Source: Streptomyces sp. NRRL S-31 (GTDB taxonomy: Bacteria > Actinomycetota > Actinomycetes > Streptomycetales > Streptomycetaceae). Taken from it: 45,615 bases of DNA. The stretch lies in NCBI RefSeq assembly GCF_000718775.1, contig NZ_JOCB01000071.1:1-45615 (forward strand), written 5' to 3'. Made by a program: the position numbers and the translations under genes. This document shows, one piece after another, positions 8,793 to 16,695 of this stretch (the first letter of the stretch is position 1; every line of letters begins with the position of its first letter). The notes beneath the pieces were generated by a model. It did no database searches. It worked only from the letters and a program-made list of their open reading frames with translations, and was not told where the DNA came from.

Positions 8793-10001
8793 GTGTGGGC
8801 CGGGGCGTACGACTGCGACGTGCTGGTGATCGGCGGGGGGATCGTCGGGCTGTCGACGGCGTATGCGATCACCCGGGCCGCGCCGGGTACGCGCGTGACG
8901 GTGCTGGAGAAGGAGCCCGGGCCCGCCCGGCACCAGACGGGCCGCAACAGCGGGGTGATCCACAGCGGGATCTACTACCGCCCGGGCTCGCTCAAGGCGC
9001 GGTACGCGGTGCGGGGCGCCGCCGAGATGGTGAAGTTCTGCGCCGAGTACGGCATCGCGCACGCCGTCACCGGCAAGCTGATCGTCGCCACCGAGCGGGA
9101 CGAGCTGCCGCGGCTGCACGCACTCGTGCAGCGCGGGCGGGAGAACGGCATCCCGGTGCGGGAGCTGGGGCCCGCGCAGATCGCCGAGTTCGAGCCCGAG
9201 GTGCGGGGCCTCGCCGCCATACACGTCGGCACCACCGGCGTCTGCGACTTCACGGCCGTCGCCCGGGAGCTGGCCCGGGCGTCCGGGGCGGAGATCCGGT
9301 ACGGCGCGCGGGTCGTGCGGGTGGACCGGCGGGCGGACCGGGGCGTGGCCGTGCTCACCGCGGCCGGCGAGGTGGTCCGCGGGCGGGTGCTGGTGAACTG
9401 CGCCGGACTGCACTGCGACGAGGTGGCCCGGCTGACCGGGGACGAGCCCGGGGTGCGGATCGTGCCGTTCCGCGGGGAGTACTACGAGCTGGCGCGGCCC
9501 GAGCTGGTGCGGGGGCTGGTGTATCCGGTGCCGGACCCGGCGTTCCCGTTCCTCGGGGTGCATCTGACCCGGGGCGTCGACGGGGGCGTGCACATCGGTC
9601 CGAACGCGGTGCCGGCGCTGGCCCGCGAGGGGTACGGCTGGGGCGTCGTACGGCCCCGGGAGCTGGCCGGGACGCTGGCCTGGCCGGGTTCCTGGGCGAT
9701 CGCCCGGCGGCACTGGCGGTACGGGGCGGGTGAGCTGCGCCGCTCGGTGTCGAAGGGGGCGTTCCTGAAGGCCGTGCGCGGACTGCTGCCCGGGGTGGAC
9801 GCCGGGGACCTGGTGCCGGCCCCGGCCGGGGTGCGGGCGCAGGCCGTGCTGCGGGACGGCACGCTGGTGGACGACTTCCTGATCCGGCAGGGCGCCCGGG
9901 CGGTGCACGTGCTGAACGCGCCCTCGCCCGCGGCCACCGCCTCGCTGCCGGTCGGCCGGGAGATCGGACACCGGGCGCTGGACCTGCTGGGGGCGGGGTA
10001 G
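8793..10001 (+). CDS. lhgO: FAD-dependent L-2-hydroxyglutarate oxidase-like oxidoreductase
   Basis: The 402-residue flavoprotein has an N-terminal Rossmann dinucleotide-binding motif, VIGGGIVGLSTA, at about 12-23. It continues with VLEKE and then TGRNSGVIHSGIYYRPGSLKA, a stretch characteristic of LhgO (YgaF) enzymes of the DAO family. LhgO oxidises L-2-hydroxyglutarate to 2-oxoglutarate with FAD, returning a side-product of central metabolism. I chose GTG at 8793 because a full GGAGGT lies at 8780-8785, seven bases ahead. An in-frame ATG at 8775 has no ribosome-binding site. The stop overlaps the first GTG of trmB by one base, so the two genes are probably co-transcribed. Substrate assignment is by family resemblance. 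Confidence 0.85.
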   Translation: MWAGAYDCDVLVIGGGIVGLSTAYAITRAAPGTRVTVLEKEPGPARHQTGRNSGVIHSGIYYRPGSLKARYAVRGAAEMVKFCAEYGIAHAVTGKLIVATERDELPRLHALVQRGRENGIPVRELGPAQIAEFEPEVRGLAAIHVGTTGVCDFTAVARELARASGAEIRYGARVVRVDRRADRGVAVLTAAGEVVRGRVLVNCAGLHCDEVARLTGDEPGVRIVPFRGEYYELARPELVRGLVYPVPDPAFPFLGVHLTRGVDGGVHIGPNAVPALAREGYGWGVVRPRELAGTLAWPGSWAIARRHWRYGAGELRRSVSKGAFLKAVRGLLPGVDAGDLVPAPAGVRAQAVLRDGTLVDDFLIRQGARAVHVLNAPSPAATASLPVGREIGHRALDLLGAG

Positions 10002-10861
10002 TGCCCGTCCCGACCCGTAAAATCGGTCGTACTGTGTCTGATTCCGTGAACGCCCCCGACGCCCCGCCCACGACGCCCCACGACCCCGGTGTCTCCGTCC
10101 GGCACACCCGGGCCAAGGGTGAGCCGCGCTTCCCGGACGGGCCCAGGGCGGACCCCGCCGGTTCGCACTTCGAGCGGCGCATCCGCAGCTTCCAGCCGCG
10201 CCGGAGCCGGGTGACGGCCGGACAGGCCGACGCGCTCCGGCGGCTGTGGCCCGCGTGGGGGCTGGACATCGACGGACAGCGGGTGCTCGACCTCGCCGAG
10301 CTGTTCGGGAACGACCGTCCCGTGGTCCTGGAGATCGGGTTCGGGATGGGCGAGGCCACCGCGCAGATGGCCGCGGGCGACCCGGACACCAACGTGCTCG
10401 CCGTCGACGTGCACACCCCCGGCCAGGGCAACCTGCTGGCGCTCGCCGACCGCAACGGCCTGTCCAACGTCCGGGTGGCCAACGGCGACGCGATCATCCT
10501 GCTCCGCGAGATGCTCCGCCCGGACGCGCTGGACGGGCTGCGCGTCTACTTCCCCGACCCCTGGCCCAAGAAGCGGCACCACAAGCGCCGGCTCATCCAG
10601 CCCGAGTTCCTCACGCTCGCCGCGAGCCGGCTGCGGCCCGGCGCGATCCTGCACTGCGCGACGGACTGGGAGCCGTACGCGGAGCAGATGCTGGAGGTGC
10701 TCACCGCGCACCCCGCCTTCGAGAACACCCGGGCGGACGGCGGTTTCGCGCCGCGTCCGGAGTTCCGGCCGCTGACCCGTTTCGAGGGTCAGGGACTGGA
10801 CAAGGGTCATGTGGTGAACGACCTGCTGTTCCGGCGCCTGCCGCACTCCCGGGACCGATGA
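10001..10861 (+). CDS. trmB: tRNA (guanine-N7-)-methyltransferase TrmB
   Basis: The 286-residue protein methylates N7 of G46 in the tRNA variable loop using S-adenosylmethionine. Visible hallmarks are SAM motif I (LEIGFGMGEAT), the acidic motif II (AVDVHTPGQGN), and the TrmB signature YFPDPWPKKRHHKRR followed by LIQPEF. The C-terminal TRFEGQG is also typical. The first 45 residues form a variable, Pro-rich extension. The GTG at 10001 overlaps the preceding stop. A second in-frame GTG at 10034 is attractive because TAAAAT at 10018-10023 could be a -10 element producing a nearly leaderless transcript from there. The true start is therefore open, but the identity is secure. Confidence 0.93.
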   Translation: MPVPTRKIGRTVSDSVNAPDAPPTTPHDPGVSVRHTRAKGEPRFPDGPRADPAGSHFERRIRSFQPRRSRVTAGQADALRRLWPAWGLDIDGQRVLDLAELFGNDRPVVLEIGFGMGEATAQMAAGDPDTNVLAVDVHTPGQGNLLALADRNGLSNVRVANGDAIILLREMLRPDALDGLRVYFPDPWPKKRHHKRRLIQPEFLTLAASRLRPGAILHCATDWEPYAEQMLEVLTAHPAFENTRADGGFAPRPEFRPLTRFEGQGLDKGHVVNDLLFRRLPHSRDR

Positions 10862-10903
10862 TCCGGGACCGGCGATCCGATCAGCCCCTCGCCCCGTCAC
10901 CGT

Positions 10904-10909
10904 TAGGGT
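10904..10909 (+). promoter_or_regulatory. Probable -10 element for a leaderless prsW transcript
   Basis: TAGGGT at 10904-10909 is followed after seven bases by the GTG start codon at 10917. This is the spacing expected when transcription begins at the start codon. There is no Shine-Dalgarno sequence in between. The -35 region is weak. Confidence 0.4.
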
Positions 10910-10916
10910 CGATGCC

Positions 10917-12218
10917 GTGGCCACCAGTCCTCCGTCTCCTCCGTACCTCCGGCGCACCGGTGGTACGCACCGCCACCCGCACTGGTGGCAGCGAAGGTGG
11001 GTGCGGTACGCGGCGCTGAGCACGCTGCTGGCGCTGTCCGGGCTGGTGATCCTGGCGCTGGTGCGACGGCAGACCGGCACCGAGGGGTTCCTCGTCGGGC
11101 TCGGGCTGGCCGTGCTGCCGGTGCCCTGGCTGACGGCCGCCTTCCGGTGGCTGGACCGGGTGGAGCCGGGCCCCTGGCGGAACCTGGTCTTCGCCTTCGC
11201 CTGGGGGGCCTGTGCGGCGGCGCTGATCGCCATCGTGGCCAACAGCTTCGCGACCAGGTGGATCGCCACCTCGACCGCCGACCCGGCGAGCGCCGACACC
11301 CTGGGCGCCACGGTGATAGCGCCGGTCGTCGAGGAGTCCGCCAAGGCCGCCGCCGTGCTGCTGGTCTTCCTCTTCCGCAGACGCGACTTCACCGGGATCG
11401 TGGACGGGGTGGTGATAGCGGGGGTCACCGCCACCGGGTTCGCCTTCACCGAGAACATCCTCTACCTCGGTACGGCCTTCGGGACCGACCAGCTCACCGG
11501 CGACCGCGGGATCGCCTCCGTCACCGCGGCCACCTTCTTCGTGCGCATCGTGCTGTCCCCGTTCGCGCACCCCCTGTTCACCGTCCTCACCGGCATCGGC
11601 TTCGGCGTCGCCGCGCTGTCGGCGGAGCGGCAGCACCTGCGGCGCGTCCTGCTGCCGCTCGGCGGACTGCTGCTCGCGATGGGCATGCACGCCCTCTGGA
11701 ACGGCTCCGCCACCTTCGGCCGGTACGGCTTCTTCGCCGTCTACGGCGCGTTCATGGTGCCCGCGTTCGGGCTGGTGACCTGGCTGGCGGTCTGGACCCG
11801 GCAGCGCGAGCTGCGGATCGTGCGGACGGAGCTGCCGGCGTACGTGCTGGCCGGCTGGCTGGGTCCGGCCGAGCCGTTGGCGCTCGGGTCGATGCGGGCG
11901 CGGCGGATGGCCCGGGACCACGCCCGGCACCACCACGGGCGCCCGGCGGCGCGGGAGGTGGCCCGGTACGAGGCGTACGCCACCTCGCTGGCGTTCCTGC
12001 GGCGGCGGGGCCGCGCGGGCAAGGCCGGGGCGGACTTCGTCGTACGGGAGCGGGAACTGCTGGACGAGCTGTGGAAGCGGCGGGGCGTGGCCCGGCCCGC
12101 GCTGGAGTACGCGAGCAGGGCCTTCCTTCCGGCACCGGTGTACTGGGCGGCGCCGTACGGGTATCCGCCGGCGGTGCCGCGGCCCGTGCAGCCCGTGTAC
12201 AACCCGTACCGGTCGTAG
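10917..12218 (+). CDS. PrsW-family intramembrane metalloprotease
   Basis: The 433-residue multi-pass membrane protein has hydrophobic segments at about 33-50, 57-75, 88-108, 138-155, 160-180, 203-222, 240-262 and 270-290. It carries the PrsW signature: APVVEESAK (paired glutamates), FAFTENILY, and later MHALWNGSA. In Bacillus, PrsW makes the site-1 cut in an anti-sigma factor; the actinobacterial substrate is not known. A cytosolic, Arg-rich C-terminal tail of about 130 residues ends YNPYRS. The start is the GTG at 10917, without a ribosome-binding site and probably leaderless. The last 32 bp are duplicated immediately downstream. Confidence 0.88.
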   Translation: MATSPPSPPYLRRTGGTHRHPHWWQRRWVRYAALSTLLALSGLVILALVRRQTGTEGFLVGLGLAVLPVPWLTAAFRWLDRVEPGPWRNLVFAFAWGACAAALIAIVANSFATRWIATSTADPASADTLGATVIAPVVEESAKAAAVLLVFLFRRRDFTGIVDGVVIAGVTATGFAFTENILYLGTAFGTDQLTGDRGIASVTAATFFVRIVLSPFAHPLFTVLTGIGFGVAALSAERQHLRRVLLPLGGLLLAMGMHALWNGSATFGRYGFFAVYGAFMVPAFGLVTWLAVWTRQRELRIVRTELPAYVLAGWLGPAEPLALGSMRARRMARDHARHHHGRPAAREVARYEAYATSLAFLRRRGRAGKAGADFVVRERELLDELWKRRGVARPALEYASRAFLPAPVYWAAPYGYPPAVPRPVQPVYNPYRS

Positions 12219-12249
12219 TGCACCCCGTGTACAACCCGTACCGGTCGTA
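12186..12249. repeat. 32-bp tandem duplication at the 3' end of the PrsW gene
   Basis: Bases 12186-12217 and 12218-12249 are the same 32-bp sequence with one difference (G12191 versus C12223). The unit contains the end of the gene. Because 32 is not a multiple of three, the second copy restores PVYNPYRS and a TAG in another frame. The near-identity suggests a recent duplication. Confidence 0.92.
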
Positions 12250-12262
12250 GCCCCGGGACGGC

Positions 12263-13207
12263 TTACGCGGAGGCCACCGTCAGCTTCGCCACCTCGTCCT
12301 CCGTCAGCTTCAGCTCCGCCACGCCGAGCAGCGCCGGGAGCTGCTCCACCGTGCGGGCCGAGGCGATCGGGGCGGTGACCGTCGGCTGGGCCGCCAGCCA
12401 GGCCAGGGCGACCGTGGCGACCGGGGCGCCGTGGGCGTCGGCCACCTCGTCCAGGGCGGTGAGCACCTTCCGGCCGCGCTCGGAGTCCGCGTACTGCGCG
12501 ACCCGGCCGGCGCGGGCGCTGTCGACGGCCTTGCCCGGCCGGTACTTGCCGGTGAGGAAGCCCGACGCGAGCGCGAAGTACGGGACGGCCGACAGGCCCT
12601 CGCTCGCGACGAGGTCCTGGAGCGGGCCCTCGTAGGTGTCGCGGGAGACCAGGTTGTAGTGCGGCTGGACGGCGACGTAGCGGGCGAGGCCCTCGCGGGC
12701 GGAGAAGTCGAGGGATTCCCGCAGCCGCTCGGCGCTGATGTTGGAGGCGGCTATGTGCCGTACCTTGCCGGCCCTCACCAGCTCGTCGAGCGCGCCGATG
12801 ATCTCCTCGACCGGCACTTCGGGCTGGTCGAAGTGGGTGTAGTAGAGGTCGATGTAGTCGGTGTCCAGGCGGCGCAGGGAGGCGTCGGCGGCGGCCTTGA
12901 TGTTGGCGGCGGACAGCCCCTGGTACTCGGGGTGCTGGCTGACCTTGGTGGCGATGACCACGTCGGAGCGGTTGCCGCGCGCCTTGACCCACTTGCCGAT
13001 GATCGTCTCGGATTCGCCGCCCTTGTTGCCCTCGACCCAGGCGGAGTACGCGTCGGCGGTGTCGACGAAGTTGCCGCCGGCCGCGGTGTAGGCGTCGAGG
13101 ACGGCGAAGGATGTCTGCTCGTCGGCGGTCCAGCCGAAGACGTTGCCGCCGAGGGAGAGCGGGAAGACCTCGAGATCGGAAGCGCCGAGTTTACGAAGTG
13201 ACGTCAT
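12263..13207 (-). CDS. Aldo/keto reductase
   Basis: The 314-residue TIM-barrel oxidoreductase is of the Tas/YajO-like aldo/keto reductase type. The catalytic tetrad is visible: Asp and Tyr in FVDTADAYS, Lys in VVIATKVS, and His in LYYTHFDQP. The NADPH-binding end reads TAPIASARTVEQL. Such enzymes reduce aldehydes and ketones; the physiological substrate cannot be read from sequence. The ATG at 13205-13207 gives the usual MTSLRKLGAS N-terminus; an upstream frame extension is low-complexity. It converges on the PrsW gene from the right, with only about 44 bp between the two stops, and that gap holds the duplicated repeat. Confidence 0.9.
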   Translation of the reverse strand: MTSLRKLGASDLEVFPLSLGGNVFGWTADEQTSFAVLDAYTAAGGNFVDTADAYSAWVEGNKGGESETIIGKWVKARGNRSDVVIATKVSQHPEYQGLSAANIKAAADASLRRLDTDYIDLYYTHFDQPEVPVEEIIGALDELVRAGKVRHIAASNISAERLRESLDFSAREGLARYVAVQPHYNLVSRDTYEGPLQDLVASEGLSAVPYFALASGFLTGKYRPGKAVDSARAGRVAQYADSERGRKVLTALDEVADAHGAPVATVALAWLAAQPTVTAPIASARTVEQLPALLGVAELKLTEDEVAKLTVASA

Positions 13208-13276
13208 ACGAAATGGCAACGCCGGCGGCGGGTGATCGCATCCCGTCGCCGGCGCCAAGTTCGGGCAAAGGGCGGA

Positions 13277-14350
13277 TCAGGGGGTGAGGCCCTTGTCGCG
13301 CAGCCAGGCCATCGGGTCGATGCCGGTGGGCTGGCCGCCGGGGTGGACCTCCAGGTGCAGGTGCGGACCGGTGACGTTGCCGGTGGCGCCGACGCGGCCG
13401 ATGACCTCGCCGGTGCCGACCTTCTGGCCGGCCGTGACGCTGATCGAGGACTGGTGGCAGAACCACAGCTCGGTGCCGTCGTCCAGGGTCAGGACGGTGC
13501 GGTAGCCGTAGGAGCCGGCCCAGCCCGCCTGGGTGATCGTGCCGCTGTGCACGGCCTTGATCAGGGTGCCGGTGGGGGCGGCGAAGTCGAGACCGGTGTG
13601 GTGGCCGGAGGACCACATCGAGCCGGCCTGGCCGAAGGTCGAGGTGATCGTGTACGAGGAGGTGGGCAGCGCGTACTGCTTGGCCAGCTCGGCCAGCCGC
13701 TTGGCCTCCGCCGCCTTCGCCGCCTCGGCCTCCGCCTTCTCCTTGGCGGCGGCGGCCTCGGCCTCGGCCTTCTCCTTGGCGGCGGCGGCCTTGGCGGCGG
13801 CCTCCTTCTCGGCCTGGGCGGCGGCCGCGGCGGCCTGCTTCTGCGAGGCGGCGAGCGCGGCGGCGGTGGCCTTGCTGTCGGCCTGGCCCTGCTGCTGCTC
13901 GGCCTGCGCCATGATCCGGCTGCGCAGGACCTCGCCCGCGTCGGCGCCGTCCTCGCCCTCGGCGGAGCCGGCCGCGACGGTGCTGAGGGCGGCGGCCGCG
14001 GTGGGCTCGGGAGCCTGGGCGTCGGCGGAGCCGCCCTCGAAGAGGGAGCCGACGGAGGGCAGGTCGGGCAGGGAGATGGAGACCGGCGGCTTGCCGGTGT
14101 TGGCGCTGGCCATGCCGCCCGCGCCGACCGCGGCGATGACGCCGACGCCGAGGACGGTGGAGCTGCGCGCGAGCCCGCCCCGCTGCTTGGCGACACGGTG
14201 CCGGCCCCGGACCGGGGCGACGGACTCCTCGGTGGGGTTCCACTCCTCCCAGGGGCCCTCCTCCGCACGGGGGGCGACGTAGCCGAAGGTTTCGGTCTCG
14301 CGCTGGGCGGGTATGAAGGTCGCTTCGGGGACAGGGGGGTTCGACGCCAC
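13277..14350 (-). CDS. M23-family cell-wall peptidase with coiled-coil linker
   Basis: The 357-residue protein begins with a cytosolic tail of about 60 residues and a hydrophobic anchor (about 63-82, VLGVGVIAAVGAGG), which should put the rest outside the membrane. An Ala/Lys/Glu-rich coiled coil follows (about 130-220, repeated AAAKEKAEAE). The LytM-type zinc peptidase domain (about 230-350) has its metal ligands in HHTGLDF and HLHLEV. It should cleave peptidoglycan cross-bridges or peptides during growth or spore germination. The GTG at 14348-14350 has GAAAGGAG nine bases upstream. A c-di-AMP riboswitch occupies the leader, as is known for several Streptomyces wall hydrolases. Confidence 0.93.
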   Translation of the reverse strand: MASNPPVPEATFIPAQRETETFGYVAPRAEEGPWEEWNPTEESVAPVRGRHRVAKQRGGLARSSTVLGVGVIAAVGAGGMASANTGKPPVSISLPDLPSVGSLFEGGSADAQAPEPTAAAALSTVAAGSAEGEDGADAGEVLRSRIMAQAEQQQGQADSKATAAALAASQKQAAAAAAQAEKEAAAKAAAAKEKAEAEAAAAKEKAEAEAAKAAEAKRLAELAKQYALPTSSYTITSTFGQAGSMWSSGHHTGLDFAAPTGTLIKAVHSGTITQAGWAGSYGYRTVLTLDDGTELWFCHQSSISVTAGQKVGTGEVIGRVGATGNVTGPHLHLEVHPGGQPTGIDPMAWLRDKGLTP

Positions 14351-14372
14351 GCGGGCGTGCTCCTTTCCTTCC

Positions 14373-14535
14373 TCCGCCTACCGGGTTAGCTGACGGGTTC
14401 GGAGCAGGAAGGTCTCCTACGCGCGTATACCGGTCGTGGACTCCGCGAGTTCACGACGACATCCGCGTGATTCACCCCAGGGTGGTGGTTCCCCGGCTCC
14501 CTTGCGGGATTCGGCGCGTGCGCACGGAGCCGCCT
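14373..14535 (-). promoter_or_regulatory. ydaO-yuaA (c-di-AMP) riboswitch upstream of the M23 peptidase
   Basis: Read on the minus strand, the leader contains the conserved blocks of the ydaO class in order. These are GCCGAATCCCGC, then GGGGAACCACC, then GGGGTGAATCACGC near 14470, and finally CCGTCAGCTAACCCGGTAGG (14378-14397), which closes the pseudoknotted core. The start codon follows 22 bases after the core. The class binds cyclic di-AMP and is usually an OFF switch. Its presence before a wall hydrolase matches the known regulon. The outer boundary near 14535 is approximate. Confidence 0.88.
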
Positions 14536-14569
14536 TCGGTGACGGCTGGGACGACCGCGCTGCGTTATC

Positions 14570-14627
14570 GAACGTTAATAGACCCGCCAGTGACTTTCCA
14601 AGCCGTCCGACTTGATCATTAACGTTC
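14570..14627. repeat. Widely spaced 10-bp inverted repeat upstream of the riboswitch
   Basis: GAACGTTAAT at 14570-14579 and its exact reverse complement ATTAACGTTC at 14618-14627 are centred 48 bp apart. They bracket the likely promoter of the M23 peptidase transcript, where a TTGGAA reads leftward near 14600. Each half contains the palindrome AACGTT. The arrangement resembles paired operators rather than an RNA hairpin. Confidence 0.55.
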
Positions 14628-14828
14628 CCGGCGGCGGAGTTATCGCCCACTACACCGCCAAACCGGGCGAGTTGACCGGGGCACCGGGAATGTTCAGCAG
14701 TCACCCAAGGTTTTGATGGTGACTCAGTTGTTATGCGCACGGCGCCCACACGATCACCGTGCGTGACGACCACCGTCGTGACGGGCGGGGCTCCCGAAAC
14801 CGGTGTGCGAGCACCCCCGAACATGACG

Positions 14829-14834
14829 TATGCT
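14829..14834 (+). promoter_or_regulatory. Probable -10 element of the initiator tRNA gene
   Basis: TATGCT at 14829-14834 lies 13 bases before the tRNA 5' end. The same hexamer precedes the tRNA-Lys gene on the other strand. The -35 region (about 14806-14811) is weak. Confidence 0.4.
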
Positions 14835-14847
14835 GGTCTCACAACGA

Positions 14848-14921
14848 CGCGGGGTGGAGCAGCTCGGTAGCTCGCTGGGCTCATAACCCAGAGGTCGCAG
14901 GTTCAAATCCTGTCCCCGCTA
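14848..14921 (+). tRNA. Initiator tRNA-Met (CAT)
   Basis: A 74-nt cloverleaf can be folded. The acceptor strand is CGCGGGG against CCCCGC, with an unpaired C1/T72, a hallmark of bacterial initiators. The D arm has GAGC/GCTC. The anticodon stem CTGGG/CCCAG, with its three G-C pairs, holds loop CTCATAA (anticodon CAT). The T arm has GGTTCAAATCC. CCA is not encoded. A strong hairpin terminator follows immediately. Confidence 0.95.
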
Positions 14922-14927
14922 CTGAAG

Positions 14928-14966
14928 ACTCAGGGCCCGGAATCCATCGGATTCCGGGCCCTGAGT
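14928..14966. terminator. Bidirectional hairpin terminator between tRNA-Met and the RibD-like gene
   Basis: An 18-bp perfect stem runs from ACTCAGGG to CCCTGAGT (arms 14928-14945 and 14949-14966) with loop ATC. It stands seven bases after the tRNA and 16 bases beyond the stop of the leftward RibD-like gene. It can serve both. Confidence 0.88.
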
Positions 14967-14981
14967 GCGTATGGGGGAGGC

Positions 14982-16115
14982 TCACCCCAGCAGGTGGGCG
15001 TTGGGCTCCCGGGCGAGGGCCGCCAGCTCCGGAAGGACCACGACCCGCGCTCCCGCGGCGGCCAGCACGCCCGCCCCGTCGGCCGCGCTGACGAACGTGT
15101 CGGGCTCGCGCCAGGCGGTCACCACCCGGCGCACCCCGGCCCGCAGGATCAGCTCGGCGCAGGGGGCGGGGCGGGAGGCGCGGCGGGCGCACGGCTCCAG
15201 GCTGCTGTAGACCGTGGCACCGGCCAGCAGCGGGTCGGCGGGGTCCGTCTTGGCGAGCGCCGCCTCCTCCGCGTGCACCACGGGGTCGCCGCCCTCGCGT
15301 GAGTGGCCGCGGGCCAGTTCCGTACCGTCGGCGGCGACCACGACCGCCCCGACGCTGAACGCCGTCTTCGAGGGCGGACACAGGGCGGCGAGTTCGCAGG
15401 CGGTGCGCAGCCAGCTGCGGTCGGCGGCGGTGGCGGCCGGGCCGGTGCCGGGGGCCGTGGGCGCGTAGCGGGTGAGGACGACGTCCCCGACCCGGCGGGT
15501 GTCGAGCAGCCGCAGGCGTCCGCCCTGGTAGGCACCCGGTCCGAACAGGCGCGGGGCCGCCGGGTCGCCGACGAACAGCGGGGCGAGGGCCAGCTGGAGC
15601 TCGTCGGCGAGGCCCTGCTGGAGGAGCTGGGTGTGGACCGTGCCGCCGCCCTCGACCATCAGGCGCCGGACACCGCGCTCGTCGTGCAGGTGCTCCAGCA
15701 GGGCCCGCCAGTCGAGGGCCGGGCCGAGCGCGACCACGTCGGCCGTGCCGCCGAGCGCGCGGGCGGCCCGCACGGCCCCCTGGTCCGTCGTGCAGACCAG
15801 CCTGTCGCCGCCGGTGTGCCAGAAGCGGGCCGCCGGGTCGAGGTCGCCGGAACCGGTGACGGTGACCTTCAGCGGGTACTCCGGCAGGCCCGCCGCGACC
15901 CGGGCCGCGCGCCGCTCGGCCGAGTTGACCAGCAGGCGCGGGTTGTCGGCGCGGATCGTGCCGGCGCCGACGAGGATGGCGTCGACGGAGGCCCGCACCT
16001 CGTCGACCCGGTCGAAGTCGGCCGGGCCGGACAGCAGGAGCCGTTCGGGACCGGTGTCGTCCAGGTAGCCGTCGAGGGAGACTGCGGCGGACAGCAGCAC
16101 GTACGGCAGGGGCAT
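14982..16115 (-). CDS. RibD-like bifunctional protein with reversed domain order (reductase then deaminase)
   Basis: The 377-residue protein joins the two activities of riboflavin enzyme RibD in the opposite order. Residues about 1-225 are the pyrimidine reductase (dihydrofolate-reductase-like) domain: AAVSLDGYLDD, AILVGAGTIRADNPRLL, LMVEGGGTVHTQLL and LADELQLALAPLFVG. Residues about 235-377 are the zinc deaminase domain: HAEEAAL (zinc His and catalytic Glu) and LEPCARRASRPAPC (two zinc Cys). Classical RibD is deaminase first. The likely reactions are deamination and side-chain reduction of the pyrimidine made by GTP cyclohydrolase II. It is divergent from marR and shares a 64-bp promoter region with a TTCAA-type palindrome. 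A MarR-controlled, non-housekeeping flavin or pteridine branch is possible. Confidence 0.85.
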   Translation of the reverse strand: MPLPYVLLSAAVSLDGYLDDTGPERLLLSGPADFDRVDEVRASVDAILVGAGTIRADNPRLLVNSAERRAARVAAGLPEYPLKVTVTGSGDLDPAARFWHTGGDRLVCTTDQGAVRAARALGGTADVVALGPALDWRALLEHLHDERGVRRLMVEGGGTVHTQLLQQGLADELQLALAPLFVGDPAAPRLFGPGAYQGGRLRLLDTRRVGDVVLTRYAPTAPGTGPAATAADRSWLRTACELAALCPPSKTAFSVGAVVVAADGTELARGHSREGGDPVVHAEEAALAKTDPADPLLAGATVYSSLEPCARRASRPAPCAELILRAGVRRVVTAWREPDTFVSAADGAGVLAAAGARVVVLPELAALAREPNAHLLG

Positions 16116-16144
16116 CGGCGCCCTCTCTTCCGGAGGCGGACGGC

Positions 16145-16173
16145 TTGGTTCAAGTTTGAAACAAACCTACACT
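16145..16173 (+). promoter_or_regulatory. marR promoter with embedded palindromic operator
   Basis: TTGGTT (16145-16150) and TACACT (16168-16173) are 17 bp apart, and seven bases later lies the A of the marR ATG at 16180. The transcript is therefore probably leaderless. The palindrome TTCAAGTTTGAA (16149-16160) overlaps the -35 end and spacer. It also lies in the leader of the divergent RibD-like gene, so one bound MarR dimer could repress both directions. Confidence 0.6.
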
Positions 16174-16179
16174 GGCGGC

Positions 16180-16695
16180 ATGACGACCCGCTGGCTCACG
16201 CCCGAGGAGCAGCGCGCCTGGCGCGCCTACATCGCCGCCTCCCGCCTTCTGGAGGACGCGATCGACCGGCAGCTCCAGCAGGAGGGCGGCATGCCGCACC
16301 TGTTCTACTCGGTGCTGGCCAACCTCTCCGACGCCCCCGACCGGCGGCTGCGCATGACCGACCTGGCCGAGACGCTGAAGATCACCCGCAGCCGGCTGAC
16401 GTACGCGGTGACCCGGCTGGAACGGGACGGCCTGCTGCGCCGGGAGGACTGCCGCCAGGACCGGCGCGGCTCGGTCGCGGTGCTGACGGACGAGGGGACG
16501 GCCGTACTGGAGCGTACGGCACCCGGCCACGTCGAGACGGTCCGCACGCTGCTGTTCGACCGGCTCACCCCGGAGCAGGTGGGGCAGCTGGAGGAGATCT
16601 GCGCGGGGGTCGCGCGGGGCCTCCAGGGCGAGGACGGCACCCCGGGGACGGGTGACGTGCCGTGGCGGCGGCGCTCGCCCTGCCCCTCGTCATGA
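16180..16695 (+). CDS. MarR-family transcriptional regulator
   Basis: The 171-residue protein has the MarR winged helix. A dimerisation helix at the N-terminus (TPEEQRAWRAYIAASRLL) is followed by LRMTDLAETLKITRSRLTYAVTRLERDGLLRRE (helix-turn-helix) and a wing, DRRGSVAVLTDEG. MarR proteins usually repress divergent and downstream genes and release DNA on binding a small aromatic ligand. The ATG at 16180 coincides with the predicted transcription start, and no ribosome-binding site precedes it. TTCAA-type palindromes lie in its own promoter and in front of the GTP cyclohydrolase gene. This supports control of the RibD-like and RibA genes. Confidence 0.9.
   Translation: MTTRWLTPEEQRAWRAYIAASRLLEDAIDRQLQQEGGMPHLFYSVLANLSDAPDRRLRMTDLAETLKITRSRLTYAVTRLERDGLLRREDCRQDRRGSVAVLTDEGTAVLERTAPGHVETVRTLLFDRLTPEQVGQLEEICAGVARGLQGEDGTPGTGDVPWRRRSPCPSS

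Noticed and set aside
12219..12250. The PrsW-like gene ending at 12250 in another frame
   Set aside because: That frame only carries the duplicated tail. The membrane segments and the glutamate/His motifs are in the frame ending at 12218.
9482..12992. Long minus-strand frames across trmB and the PrsW-like gene
   Set aside because: TrmB and PrsW signatures on the plus strand are unambiguous. The antisense frames have no recognisable content.
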